Shown in pieces: positions 8,279-16,826 of a DNA stretch of 32,538 bases; within the stretch, counting starts at the first letter, position 1, and each line of letters opens with the position of its first letter. The position numbers and the translations under genes were made by a program. The notes below the pieces were generated by a model. The model made no database searches. It saw only the letters and a program-made list of their open reading frames with translations, and was not told the DNA's origin. Source of the DNA: a virus; IMG/VR virus record IMGVR_UViG_3300034198_033630, positions 1 to 32,538 of that record; one strand, written 5' to 3'.

Positions 8279-10546
8279 ATGTGTCCTTGCGATCCCAATA
8301 GCATTAATATAAATATACCGGATGGTCCATCCGGACCAGCAATACCTGGCTTTGGGCTTCCTGGCGTCCCAAATCTGCCCATTCCTGACTTTAAAGGTCT
8401 TCTCGGACCACCAGATTTGTCTGGCATTTTTGAATTGGTTAAAGTTTTACTGCCAGTAGGAGAGCTAAAGTCACCATTAAACCCTAATTTTGGAAAAGAT
8501 ATTATTGACGGGGTGATTAAAGTATTAGATCAATTTTTGCCATTTTTGATGTTGTATAAATTTTTTCTACCACTGCTAAAAATGATCTTGTGCGTGATTG
8601 AAGTAATTTGCGCATTACCTAATCCGGTAAAAACGGCAAACGCCGTGCAAAGACTTTTTAGAGAATGTATTCCTTTATTCTTGGCATTATTTCCATTATT
8701 AGCATTGATTGTAATGATCATTGCCTTATTAATATTAATAATTCAAATTATACAATACGTAATACTTTTAATTGTACAACTAGTTAAGTTAATAATTATA
8801 AATATTAGAACTTTGTTCAAGGCTATAGATAGAGCTGACAAAGAAGTAATACTGGCAGTTGCTAAAAAAATTGGTATAATTCTCTGCTTATTTCAAAATG
8901 TTTTCGTTGTGTTTTTAATGATATCTTTAGTGATTCAAATTTTTAAAGATATTCTGCAGCTTGGATTTGCTATACCGCCATGCGACAGCAGCGATTTTCA
9001 AAACTGCTGTACCGCCGATGTTTGCCCTAATTTTATAAAATATTCTAACTTTATTCGAACTACCGGGTCCTTCCAGTACATTAGCCAAGTTCAGTCACTT
9101 CCAAATCTTGCAGGAATAAACCAAAACGACCCGTTATACTCTGTTTTAATTGGCTCCTTGCCCCAAAAAATAGACAGAGAGTCCAGTTTTAGATTCTATG
9201 ACCAAGCTTCTGCACACGCTCCTTCGGGAGAATACACTACAGAAGGCTATAGCGCCGGTCCGAACAGTTATCTTTATCAACAATTCATTAATATGATTGA
9301 TGCTAAGGACATTCCTGAGCCTCCAAAACCGGTATTTTTCCCCACAGATTCAAATTATACTGCGTCAACCCCACCGAACCAAGCCCCCTATCTAGTGGAT
9401 ATGAAGTTTTTATACAATCCATCAGATTGGGGAAGATCAGTATCTTCGACAAATAAGATAAGGCATCTAGTATTTAAAGATTGCATTATAACCAATCCAA
9501 CAGAATCTCTTTTAATTCAACCCGACAATTCCTTTAAAGTAAATCCAACGGGAGTCTTAAAAATGGCGGGAGGAAAGGGATTTGAAGAGGATGGAGTTAC
9601 TGTTGTAACCGGTTACGATACTAATGCAAGCAATAATACTACAGAAGTAAGTGCACAAGCCACAATAGAGAATTTTCTTTTCATAAAAAATCCTCCAAAA
9701 ACAATTTTTCAATCAATTACAGATTTTCCAACAGTCATTATTAACAATATTGAATATACATTTAAAATAAATCACTCTGTATTGCTATCAAAAGATCTTA
9801 TTACTAATGGGTGCATGCCTCAAGTAAATATTGATAAAACTTTTACAAATGCCGTATTTAGCAATGATTTTAATACTAAGATTGCGCAATTACAAAATCT
9901 TGTTTTCCCGGATGTTACAAAAGCTCAGGAATGCGTATTTTCAGCTATCGATGCCTTTAGAAACGATGTGACGGAAAGTGGCGCTCAACAACTGCAAGCT
10001 ACCGCAATTGCTTGTATGCAGCAACTGCAACAAGAAACAGAAAGCACAATAAACTCGATTATACCAATCGGTTTCGATCAATACAGGTCTACCATAGAGA
10101 TAAATCCCTCCGTTCAATTTACAAGCAAGAAAATTCAAGTAAAGGTGGATTTAAAAGAAAGCTCCGGAGCCTCTTTGTGCGGCTCATTGCCGAGCGCTTC
10201 CGCATCTTCATTGGCTGAAAAAATAATTCCTCACGTAACTTTTGGAGATATCACCTCTTTCTCTTATGATGGAAGTCGATACTTTATCGCAGAAATAGGC
10301 AGTAAGACGGCTGGAGTTGGAGAATTAGAAATATCATTTGATAATAAAAAAATATCTGACACTAATATTCCCGCCGATCTATCAAAACAATCTAGCGTTT
10401 CTGTTAGAAAAATAGAGTATCAATTCATTTACGCATCTTCTGGAGTTGGAACTACGTCTGTCGGAATAGGCGACTCCTCGGATGGTCAACCTAGAAGAGA
10501 CGACGGAGACGTATCTAGAGAAGAAATTTCTTCAGGAGATAGCTGA
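8279..10546 (+). CDS. Tail-associated protein with multi-pass hydrophobic N-terminal part, function unknown
   Basis: This 755-residue protein begins MCPCDP, followed by about 45 Pro/Gly-rich residues. Three long hydrophobic stretches follow at about 86-112, 131-177 and 197-222. The middle one is almost uninterrupted Leu/Ile/Val and long enough to cross a bilayer twice. Directly after comes a cysteine cluster (C235, C243, C244, C249). Residues 250-755 are soluble-looking and beta-rich, and the last 25 residues are strongly charged (Asp, Glu, Arg). No family is recognised. The gene lies between the spike and the wedge genes and ends in a TGATG junction overlapping the next start by one base, so it is probably a structural or injection protein. 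A role in reaching or lining the host membrane during DNA entry is an inference from the hydrophobic block and position. The SD is weak (AAAG, with the start soon after). Confidence 0.6.
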   Translation: MCPCDPNSININIPDGPSGPAIPGFGLPGVPNLPIPDFKGLLGPPDLSGIFELVKVLLPVGELKSPLNPNFGKDIIDGVIKVLDQFLPFLMLYKFFLPLLKMILCVIEVICALPNPVKTANAVQRLFRECIPLFLALFPLLALIVMIIALLILIIQIIQYVILLIVQLVKLIIINIRTLFKAIDRADKEVILAVAKKIGIILCLFQNVFVVFLMISLVIQIFKDILQLGFAIPPCDSSDFQNCCTADVCPNFIKYSNFIRTTGSFQYISQVQSLPNLAGINQNDPLYSVLIGSLPQKIDRESSFRFYDQASAHAPSGEYTTEGYSAGPNSYLYQQFINMIDAKDIPEPPKPVFFPTDSNYTASTPPNQAPYLVDMKFLYNPSDWGRSVSSTNKIRHLVFKDCIITNPTESLLIQPDNSFKVNPTGVLKMAGGKGFEEDGVTVVTGYDTNASNNTTEVSAQATIENFLFIKNPPKTIFQSITDFPTVIINNIEYTFKINHSVLLSKDLITNGCMPQVNIDKTFTNAVFSNDFNTKIAQLQNLVFPDVTKAQECVFSAIDAFRNDVTESGAQQLQATAIACMQQLQQETESTINSIIPIGFDQYRSTIEINPSVQFTSKKIQVKVDLKESSGASLCGSLPSASASSLAEKIIPHVTFGDITSFSYDGSRYFIAEIGSKTAGVGELEISFDNKKISDTNIPADLSKQSSVSVRKIEYQFIYASSGVGTTSVGIGDSSDGQPRRDDGDVSREEISSGDS

Positions 10547-12228
10547 TGCCGTTTTACCGAGATAACGCAAATTACACTATAGATCTAGATGACCTGTATT
10601 CTAAATGGATTAAGCATATTGATGGGTACCGTGGAAATAATTATATTTCTGGAATTATAAATGAAAATAATATTTACACAATTGATAGTCCAGAAGTAAC
10701 TAAAGGAGATCCTCCTCCCGTATTGGTCTTCAACGATGACTCATCTTATGCTTTTAAAGAATCTAGGTGTCACGCTTTCTACAGAATATTAGGGATGCCG
10801 GTAATTGATAATGATAATTTCTTTAATCCCGGGTACGACTCTAATACCGATAATATTGAAAATAAAATAAAAATATCAAATAATTTTACTAAAACAAAAT
10901 GCTACATAACATCTAATGATAGAAATTTATATTTAAATCAAATATTATCTATTTTTTCTAGGAATGAAAGTATTGGGGCGAGCGTTTTAGCACTAGTTAC
11001 AAAAAATCCAAGAAAATTTGATAGTTGCATGAATAATCCAGAAAAAAATCCCTTAGAAATAGAATCTAAGGATTGTAAATATAATGTCTCTACAGAATCC
11101 GTGGATGGCAAAGATATGATGACGTATGTTAATTTATTTAATCGGACCGCTCTTGACGATCTTTCACCTTATATTAAGTGGTTCGGCAAAAATGCAACCG
11201 AAAGATACCATTTCATTATGCCATTTGTAGTTGATCCTCGAGCATCTTTTGCAGCGGGAGATAGCAATCATATTAACGTTCCCTTTTTTATATTTGATGG
11301 TAAAACTCCTGATACTAAAATCCAATATCCTGCGGCTGGCTTGCAACAAATATGTATTGATAGACTTTCTTCAAATAATCAAAAAGAGCAATTAAGTGAT
11401 TATCAAAAAAGCCAGATCGATTACATTAAGCAGGTGACCAGTACAGGATCTATCTCATTAGATAGCTCAGATTTAAATAAAATCTATACAAATACAAATG
11501 CATCAGGAAATACATCGGTTTATTATGCTAGTTTCATAGGACTTGCTAAAAAAATGATGGCAGAGCTTAAAAAAAACGTAGATGTAATTAATGAAAATCA
11601 AAGAAATTATAATTTAATACCCGTACCGAGTCAATCTGGACCAGAGTATGGATGCAACTTAAGAAAAATACTCTCATCAGATCCTAATAATAAAGATAAA
11701 AGAGAAATTGAAATAGTGTATTTAACGGCAAAAAATGCTACAAATCAAATAGATATTCTCTTTAACAAAATTATAAAAACTTCTAGTTTATCTGAAAACC
11801 CTTTCTTAGCTCAATTACAAAGCGCTCTGGGAGCGATTACTGATTTTATCAATGGACCACCGATAGATTCTACCTTAGATCAAAAAAACTTGGAGCAACT
11901 CAATAAAGCAAGGTCCAATGCATTTTCTTATACCAACAACGCCCTTAAGTATATAGAATATATAATGGGAGAATTTAGTGGTCTTGGATTATGCGATGTT
12001 TTAGTAATTACTTCAGCACTTTATTTAATAGATGAGCAGGTTTTAATTTCTTTCTTTGATGATACCGCCTATGCTAGAATGCAAAATAAAATTTTTAATT
12101 TAAGGACCCCTCTTCCCGAAAGAATTGGAATTAAAGAAGCTCTATCTAGATTTTCAGTTTTAGTAAAATATTTATATTCTATATGTGATGCCATCTATCT
12201 GAACCTTAAAAAATCGGCATCCTCTTGA
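10546..12228 (+). CDS. Unrecognised structural-region protein, 560 residues
   Basis: The ATG overlaps the previous TGA by one base and has a good SD, AGGAG at 10534-10538, seven bases upstream. This fits translational coupling to the hydrophobic protein before it. The product is soluble-looking and mixed alpha/beta, without signal peptide or transmembrane segment. The first 250 residues are rich in Asn, Asp and Tyr. The C-terminal 200 residues look helical (for example SVLVKYLYSICDAIYLNLKK near the end). I recognise no motif or family. Its place between the membrane-type protein and the gp25-like wedge gene suggests a baseplate component or a chaperone for its upstream partner, but that rests on context alone. 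Confidence 0.55.
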   Translation: MPFYRDNANYTIDLDDLYSKWIKHIDGYRGNNYISGIINENNIYTIDSPEVTKGDPPPVLVFNDDSSYAFKESRCHAFYRILGMPVIDNDNFFNPGYDSNTDNIENKIKISNNFTKTKCYITSNDRNLYLNQILSIFSRNESIGASVLALVTKNPRKFDSCMNNPEKNPLEIESKDCKYNVSTESVDGKDMMTYVNLFNRTALDDLSPYIKWFGKNATERYHFIMPFVVDPRASFAAGDSNHINVPFFIFDGKTPDTKIQYPAAGLQQICIDRLSSNNQKEQLSDYQKSQIDYIKQVTSTGSISLDSSDLNKIYTNTNASGNTSVYYASFIGLAKKMMAELKKNVDVINENQRNYNLIPVPSQSGPEYGCNLRKILSSDPNNKDKREIEIVYLTAKNATNQIDILFNKIIKTSSLSENPFLAQLQSALGAITDFINGPPIDSTLDQKNLEQLNKARSNAFSYTNNALKYIEYIMGEFSGLGLCDVLVITSALYLIDEQVLISFFDDTAYARMQNKIFNLRTPLPERIGIKEALSRFSVLVKYLYSICDAIYLNLKKSASS

Positions 12229-12236
12229 TTAAAGTA

Positions 12237-12274
12237 ATAATTTTGCATTTTTATATAAAATAAGGCAAAATTAT
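12237..12274 (+). promoter_or_regulatory. Perfect 10-bp inverted repeat masking the start of the gp25-like gene, with a late-promoter-like loop
   Basis: ATAATTTTGC (12237-12246) is the exact reverse complement of GCAAAATTAT (12265-12274), whose last two bases are the AT of the ATG at 12273. Five more pairs (ATTTT with AAAAT) can form inside, leaving a TATAT loop and an AAG bulge that is part of the AAGG SD. In RNA the fold would hide both SD and start codon. The loop DNA holds TATATAAAATA, close to the T4 late promoter consensus TATAAATA; a transcript started from it would lack the left arm. The sequence is seen directly; the regulatory reading is inferred. With few G-C pairs and no T-run outside it, it is not a convincing terminator. 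Confidence 0.45.
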
Positions 12275-12704
12275 GTCCTTTGATCTAAAAATAATTTCTG
12301 GAGATTTGGTAGTCAATAACGGTAACTTAAATGTTGTTACCGATACGGATAAATTAGCCCAGGATTTGTTAAAAATATGCATTACTCCTACCGGAACTAA
12401 CCCACTTTATCCGTGGTACGGTTCCCTTCTCTCAAAAACAATGATTGGCTCACCCCTAAGCAATGACATTATCTTGCAGGTATCTAGGGTTCAATTAGAA
12501 AATGCCATACAAAATTTAAAATCTTTGCAAGAAACACAATCAAAACAATTACAAACATTATCCCCTTTTGAGCAAATTAATTATATTATGGATATATCAA
12601 TTAGCAGGGATACAAATGACTTTAGGTTGTTTTTGGTTCGAGTGAAAGTTTTGAGTAAGGGATTAAAGGCTCTAGCCACTGATTTTACCGTAACCACTAT
12701 ATGA
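12273..12704 (+). CDS. Baseplate wedge protein, gp25/gpW-like
   Basis: The 143-residue size matches T4 gp25 and P2 gpW (about 115-135 residues). The family pattern is visible in order: an N-terminal beta hairpin with SGDLVVNNGNLNVV, a helix around TDKLAQDLLKICITPTG, then the conserved NPLYPWYGSLLSKTMIG, a helix (ILQVSRVQLENAIQNL) and C-terminal strands. In contractile tails this protein helps join the wedges to the inner baseplate and sheath. The gene sits directly before the baseplate J gene, the usual W-J order. It is the only gene in the structural block preceded by a gap above 40 bases, and that gap contains the inverted repeat at 12237-12274. Confidence 0.88.
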   Translation: MSFDLKIISGDLVVNNGNLNVVTDTDKLAQDLLKICITPTGTNPLYPWYGSLLSKTMIGSPLSNDIILQVSRVQLENAIQNLKSLQETQSKQLQTLSPFEQINYIMDISISRDTNDFRLFLVRVKVLSKGLKALATDFTVTTI

Positions 12705-12722
12705 GGAGCCTGAGAAAAGTAA

Positions 12723-15700
12723 ATGGTAACAATAAGAAATGTAAATGATATTATCTTAGGCTTAATTGATTATTTTAAGCTGGTTCAGCCAGATCTAGAT
12801 ACTAAACCTGGAACTGTTGCCAGAGATTTATTTATTGATGCCCCCGCTAGCCAAATTTCTTTAATTTATGATGAGCTTGCTAACGTTTCAGATTTACAAT
12901 CTATTAAATTGGCTGCTGGGGCAGATTTAGACAAACTAGCAAAAAATTTCGGGTTGTCTAGAAAACAAGCTGTACCGGCTAATGGGGTAGCCCTTCTTAC
13001 TTTTAATTCCGTAGATGCTCCATTTGCAGTTAATTCAGGAGATTTAGTTATTACCAGTAGCGGAGTTTCTTTTCAAGTAACTACCGGAGTCTCTATTATT
13101 CCAGCTTCAGCCAACTCATACGCATCTACGGCTACTAGATTCAAAAATGATTTAGACTTCGTAGGTATTAAAGATCAATACGCGATACAAGTTTTAGTTC
13201 AATGTGTTTCTCCTGGAGCCATTGGAAATATTGGCAAATATTATATCTCTAGATCTACGACCACTGGAATCACCGGGGCAACAAATACTAATAATTTTAC
13301 TGGCGGCTCGAATCAGGAAAACGACGCTGCTTTTAGAAATAGAATTCTAGCTCTTTTTAATGGCTCTAGCATTGGCACTGCCCTTGGTTATAGAAGCACC
13401 GCCCTCGCCACTACCAATGTTATAGATGCCACGGTTATCGAGCCGGGTGACCCCTTGATGACAAGAGATGGGACCGTAGTCTCGACCGACTCTAGCGGCA
13501 ATAAAACAATTATTTCCGAGGGACAAGGCGGCAAAGTTGATGTTATTATTTTGGGGCAAAATTTACTCCAAACAATAGATACCTATATCTATCAAGATAA
13601 AAGTAATACGAATAACTCTTCCAATGATAAAAACGATATTGTCTTGGGACAAATATCCGGAGATGAAAACAAGACTGTTAACAAAAGAAGAGTAGATAAT
13701 ATAAAGAATGGGACCTTGCCGTCTCAGCCAGTCGACTCTCTTGTTACCGTAGTAGGTTCTCTGAGCGGACCTAATTTCATACCCAAATCAGTCGATTCTC
13801 TCGGAAGAGTTTCCGGAAATTATGAGCTAGTAAAAGACACGGGAGTGTATGCAGGATCTCCCTGGGGATTTGATAAGTTTAAATGGACATCAAATAAAAT
13901 ATCTGCCTTCTCCCAGGACTTAATTAAAAATAAATTTAATGGACAAGATCCATTGTCATACACTGATGTGCTGAACATTCCAAATATTCAGCAAAATATA
14001 TCTATTGTTAATGAGAATAGCGTTATTACTAGCGACAGATCAATTATTCAATTATTTCACTATCCCTTAACAAATGTAACTAGAGTATTTAATGTTAATA
14101 CCGGGGAAAGATATTTCATAGTAAATCAAAATGTAGACGGAACCGGAAGCGTCAATACAACTGGAAGAATAAAAATTTCTGGTAATACTTTACCGGTTGC
14201 CACTGATGTCCTTCAGGTAGATTATACTTGGATATTTGATTATGATCAATATTCGGATTATGATGGAAAATATTTAAATGATAATTTACGTCCTTCAATT
14301 GATAATGTTGACTGGGGTTATTGCTCAGAAATAAAAGACGAAAAAGCATTATTTATCAAAGACGCTACGGCAAATATATTTACGGGATCCGTATCTCACC
14401 CAATAAGCTCAGTAATATCTTGCAATACTTTTGAACAAAAAGACGGTATTGTCTCGGATGTAACCTCTGGGATATACGCCGGGAGAAAATCCGTTCAATT
14501 ATTAAATTTACCAGTTCCAGTTCAATCAATACAAAATATTTATTTAAAGAATACTTTTGTTGAACTATATAATACGGCTGAAAATAACGGATCTTTTACA
14601 GCCAGCACATCAGTCATAGGCATTAAAGTTGTCTATGGCGCAAATATAATTCTACCGGCAGACACTACCGCAGTAAGTGGTCAAAAAGTCTCTATTATTT
14701 TTGATAGTAAAAATACTTTTTATGTAGATAATATAAATGGCAGCTTTAATTCTAGTACAATTAATATACCGGCAAGCAATATCGTAACAGACTCTTCTCA
14801 AATTTATTTAAATGTTTCTTACATAGCCAATGTCCCTTCGCTCTACTCTTCCGCAACGACCCTGCTCCCAGCGAGCAGAGTCTCTAATGGATTTAACTTA
14901 AATAACCTGGGATTTATAAATAACAATATATTTAATAATTTAATAAGAGAGAGCTTATTAATTAATAAAAATGTTAGCAATCAGCTTTACATTGAATTAT
15001 CCATTAATGCAAATAACTTCACCCTGGGCACATCGGACATCTTATCTATTATAAGAATTAGTGATGGCGCTGTTCTTTGGGATAGCATGCATCCAGGAAC
15101 TATAACTTTTAATAATTCTAATAATAATTATCAGTTAATACTATCTAATTACAATTCTCCTTTGGAAAAAGATCAAGTAGTTACATTCTACTACTCCAAG
15201 GATAATACGAGATATCAGCCAGTTAGTTTTTCTAATGAAGTAATTGCATTACAACAATCAGAGGTAAAATCTGATGCTGATCAAAAACTATATGTTGATA
15301 TTTTAAATTTTATAGATAATGTCGGACCATTAAGATTTGAAATATTAGACCCCGCCTCCCAAATAGTTTACGGAGAAGTTCTTGATGGGTATTTGCAAAA
15401 AGATCCGTCAAACCCTCAACAGATCTTAGTTACTAGCCCGACAATGAATCTTAATTATATTACTGCCATATCTAATTATAAATTAAAAATTTATGATGGG
15501 TATAATTTTAATAACAATGGTATATTTGATATAATTAATTTTAATTCTAGTTTGCAGCAATTTACAGCGACTATTTCCCTAGAAAATATTAGTAAATCTC
15601 AAATTTCTATTACTAGGATCTCAGATAATCAAGAAGTGTGGAACGGATCTGGCACGATAAATTTTGCAAATAATAAATTAATTCTATCATCTTTTGGCAA

Positions 15701-16826
15701 TCCTAAACTATTTGATAAAGTTTTTATAAATTATTATAATTATAATAATTTAAGAACCTCTCCAACAAACATTTCTTCTTTAATTTTCGATCAAAACGTA
15801 TCTAATGGCTCGATTGCCATTACAGGAAAAACTATTTTTAAAATAAAAGATGTAATCTTTACCTCAACTGCGTCCGGGCTAGAGGTCAATTTACTAGAAG
15901 CAGTTGTTAAAGGGTTAAGTTTATCTTCTACATCTGCTATACCTTCTTCTCTTAAATTGGCTAGAATAGTTAAGCTAGAAAAAGTTCAAACTGCAGGAAA
16001 CCTAGATGAAGTTACTAATGTTATTGTTAATTATGATTTAATTAACTCAAAAATAAGAGATAACTCTTACTATATAGGAGAGTTAATCGAAAACCCTCTT
16101 TTAGATAGATTTAGTGTGATTTTGCCATCGACTAGCACGAATATGCTAGATACTTCGACTAACCCTTATCTTCCAAAAATTGGAGATAAGATGCGAGCCA
16201 CTATTTGTGTAGTTAATTCTGCGGACTCTGAAACATTAAACTATACTGCTCCTGGTTTATTATATACGGGTAAAAAATTCTTATTAATTGATAAAGTCTA
16301 TGTGAGTAGCGGGTTTAAATCAACCGCATCTTCCGTTTTAAATTTAAATACAATAAATCAACCCCCTCTTGGCTCTAGATACAAAGTATTCTACGATTAC
16401 ACTGCGCCAAAGACAAATGAAAGAATCACTATAACTTATAATTATAATCAAACAATTACGGATGCCACTTTTAATATAGAAAATAACAGACCGATAAATG
16501 CAGATGTTATTGCAAAAGAGGCAATCGCAATACTTGTAGATGTAACTATGAATATAGTGGTTAGCTCTATCTTTACTAACAGTTCATCTATAGTTGCTCA
16601 AAATGTCAGAAACATATTAACCTCTTCTATTAATTTAAATTCTTTAGGAGGAATAATTGATGGATCGGATTTGGTAAATTCTTCTTACTCTATTAATGGC
16701 GTAGATAGATCAAGAATAATTTATTTTAATAAAACAGGGGTCCCAGGTCAAGTTCTTAGCTTAACGGCTCAAAAGAACGAATACTTTGTGGCAAACAACG
16801 TTATAGTGAATATTGAGACAAGATGA
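12723..16826 (+). CDS. Baseplate J-like protein with a very large central insertion
   Basis: The 1367-residue product starts at an ATG after GGAG and GAGAAAAG. Residues 1-110 and 180-250 carry the J signature: TKPGTVARDLFIDAPASQIS, LAAGADLDKLAKNFGLSRK, then TGGSNQENDAAFRNRI and GTALGYRSTALATTNVIDAT. The C-terminal 130 residues (IAKEAIAILVDVTMNIVV through SRIIYFNKTGVPGQV) resemble the J end domain. J/gp6-type proteins form the wedge ring around the hub. P2 gpJ is about 300 residues and T4 gp6 about 660; here nearly 1000 residues lie between the two conserved ends. That insert is Asn/Ser-rich, beta-type, and includes modules shared with the next two genes (about residues 755-830, 869-940 and 945-1015). 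The final ATGA overlaps the following start by 4 bases, implying coupled translation. Confidence 0.85.
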   Translation: MVTIRNVNDIILGLIDYFKLVQPDLDTKPGTVARDLFIDAPASQISLIYDELANVSDLQSIKLAAGADLDKLAKNFGLSRKQAVPANGVALLTFNSVDAPFAVNSGDLVITSSGVSFQVTTGVSIIPASANSYASTATRFKNDLDFVGIKDQYAIQVLVQCVSPGAIGNIGKYYISRSTTTGITGATNTNNFTGGSNQENDAAFRNRILALFNGSSIGTALGYRSTALATTNVIDATVIEPGDPLMTRDGTVVSTDSSGNKTIISEGQGGKVDVIILGQNLLQTIDTYIYQDKSNTNNSSNDKNDIVLGQISGDENKTVNKRRVDNIKNGTLPSQPVDSLVTVVGSLSGPNFIPKSVDSLGRVSGNYELVKDTGVYAGSPWGFDKFKWTSNKISAFSQDLIKNKFNGQDPLSYTDVLNIPNIQQNISIVNENSVITSDRSIIQLFHYPLTNVTRVFNVNTGERYFIVNQNVDGTGSVNTTGRIKISGNTLPVATDVLQVDYTWIFDYDQYSDYDGKYLNDNLRPSIDNVDWGYCSEIKDEKALFIKDATANIFTGSVSHPISSVISCNTFEQKDGIVSDVTSGIYAGRKSVQLLNLPVPVQSIQNIYLKNTFVELYNTAENNGSFTASTSVIGIKVVYGANIILPADTTAVSGQKVSIIFDSKNTFYVDNINGSFNSSTINIPASNIVTDSSQIYLNVSYIANVPSLYSSATTLLPASRVSNGFNLNNLGFINNNIFNNLIRESLLINKNVSNQLYIELSINANNFTLGTSDILSIIRISDGAVLWDSMHPGTITFNNSNNNYQLILSNYNSPLEKDQVVTFYYSKDNTRYQPVSFSNEVIALQQSEVKSDADQKLYVDILNFIDNVGPLRFEILDPASQIVYGEVLDGYLQKDPSNPQQILVTSPTMNLNYITAISNYKLKIYDGYNFNNNGIFDIINFNSSLQQFTATISLENISKSQISITRISDNQEVWNGSGTINFANNKLILSSFGNPKLFDKVFINYYNYNNLRTSPTNISSLIFDQNVSNGSIAITGKTIFKIKDVIFTSTASGLEVNLLEAVVKGLSLSSTSAIPSSLKLARIVKLEKVQTAGNLDEVTNVIVNYDLINSKIRDNSYYIGELIENPLLDRFSVILPSTSTNMLDTSTNPYLPKIGDKMRATICVVNSADSETLNYTAPGLLYTGKKFLLIDKVYVSSGFKSTASSVLNLNTINQPPLGSRYKVFYDYTAPKTNERITITYNYNQTITDATFNIENNRPINADVIAKEAIAILVDVTMNIVVSSIFTNSSSIVAQNVRNILTSSINLNSLGGIIDGSDLVNSSYSINGVDRSRIIYFNKTGVPGQVLSLTAQKNEYFVANNVIVNIETR
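14988..15240 (+). repeat. RxSDG-W protein module, copy 1 (in baseplate J)
   Basis: This codes for about 80 residues centred on SIIRISDGAVLWDSMHPGTI, followed by YQLILSNYNSPLEKDQVVTF. The pattern, an Ile-rich strand, R-x-S-D-x3-L/V-W, then a strand reading LILS and a hydrophobic pair before Tyr, recurs at 15555-15770 in the same gene and at 19220-19480 in the next gene. Similarity is at protein level only. Edges are approximate. Confidence 0.6.
15319..15545 (+). repeat. DPSNP/FDII protein module, copy 1 (in baseplate J)
   Basis: About 75 residues run from LRFEILDPASQIVYGEVLDG through KDPSNPQQI to NNNGIFDIINFNS. The same order of landmarks (strand, DG-x-L, DPSNPxQ, Lys-Leu-hydrophobic strand, NN-x-G-x-FDII-x3-S) occurs at 25894-26106 inside the dockerin region of the fibre gene. 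The DNA has diverged, so the similarity is not recent duplication. Edges are approximate. Confidence 0.6.
15555..15770 (+). repeat. RxSDG-W protein module, copy 2 (in baseplate J)
   Basis: This second copy in the J insert reads ISITRISDNQEVWNGSGTI and then KLILSSFGNPKLFDKVFINY. It aligns strand for strand with copy 1, with Asn replacing Gly after SD. It directly follows the DPSNP module, so three small modules stand in a row. Confidence 0.6.

Noticed and set aside
12237-12274. Rho-independent terminator after the 560-residue gene
   Set aside because: The stem has only two G-C pairs and no U-run follows it; it runs into a start codon instead.
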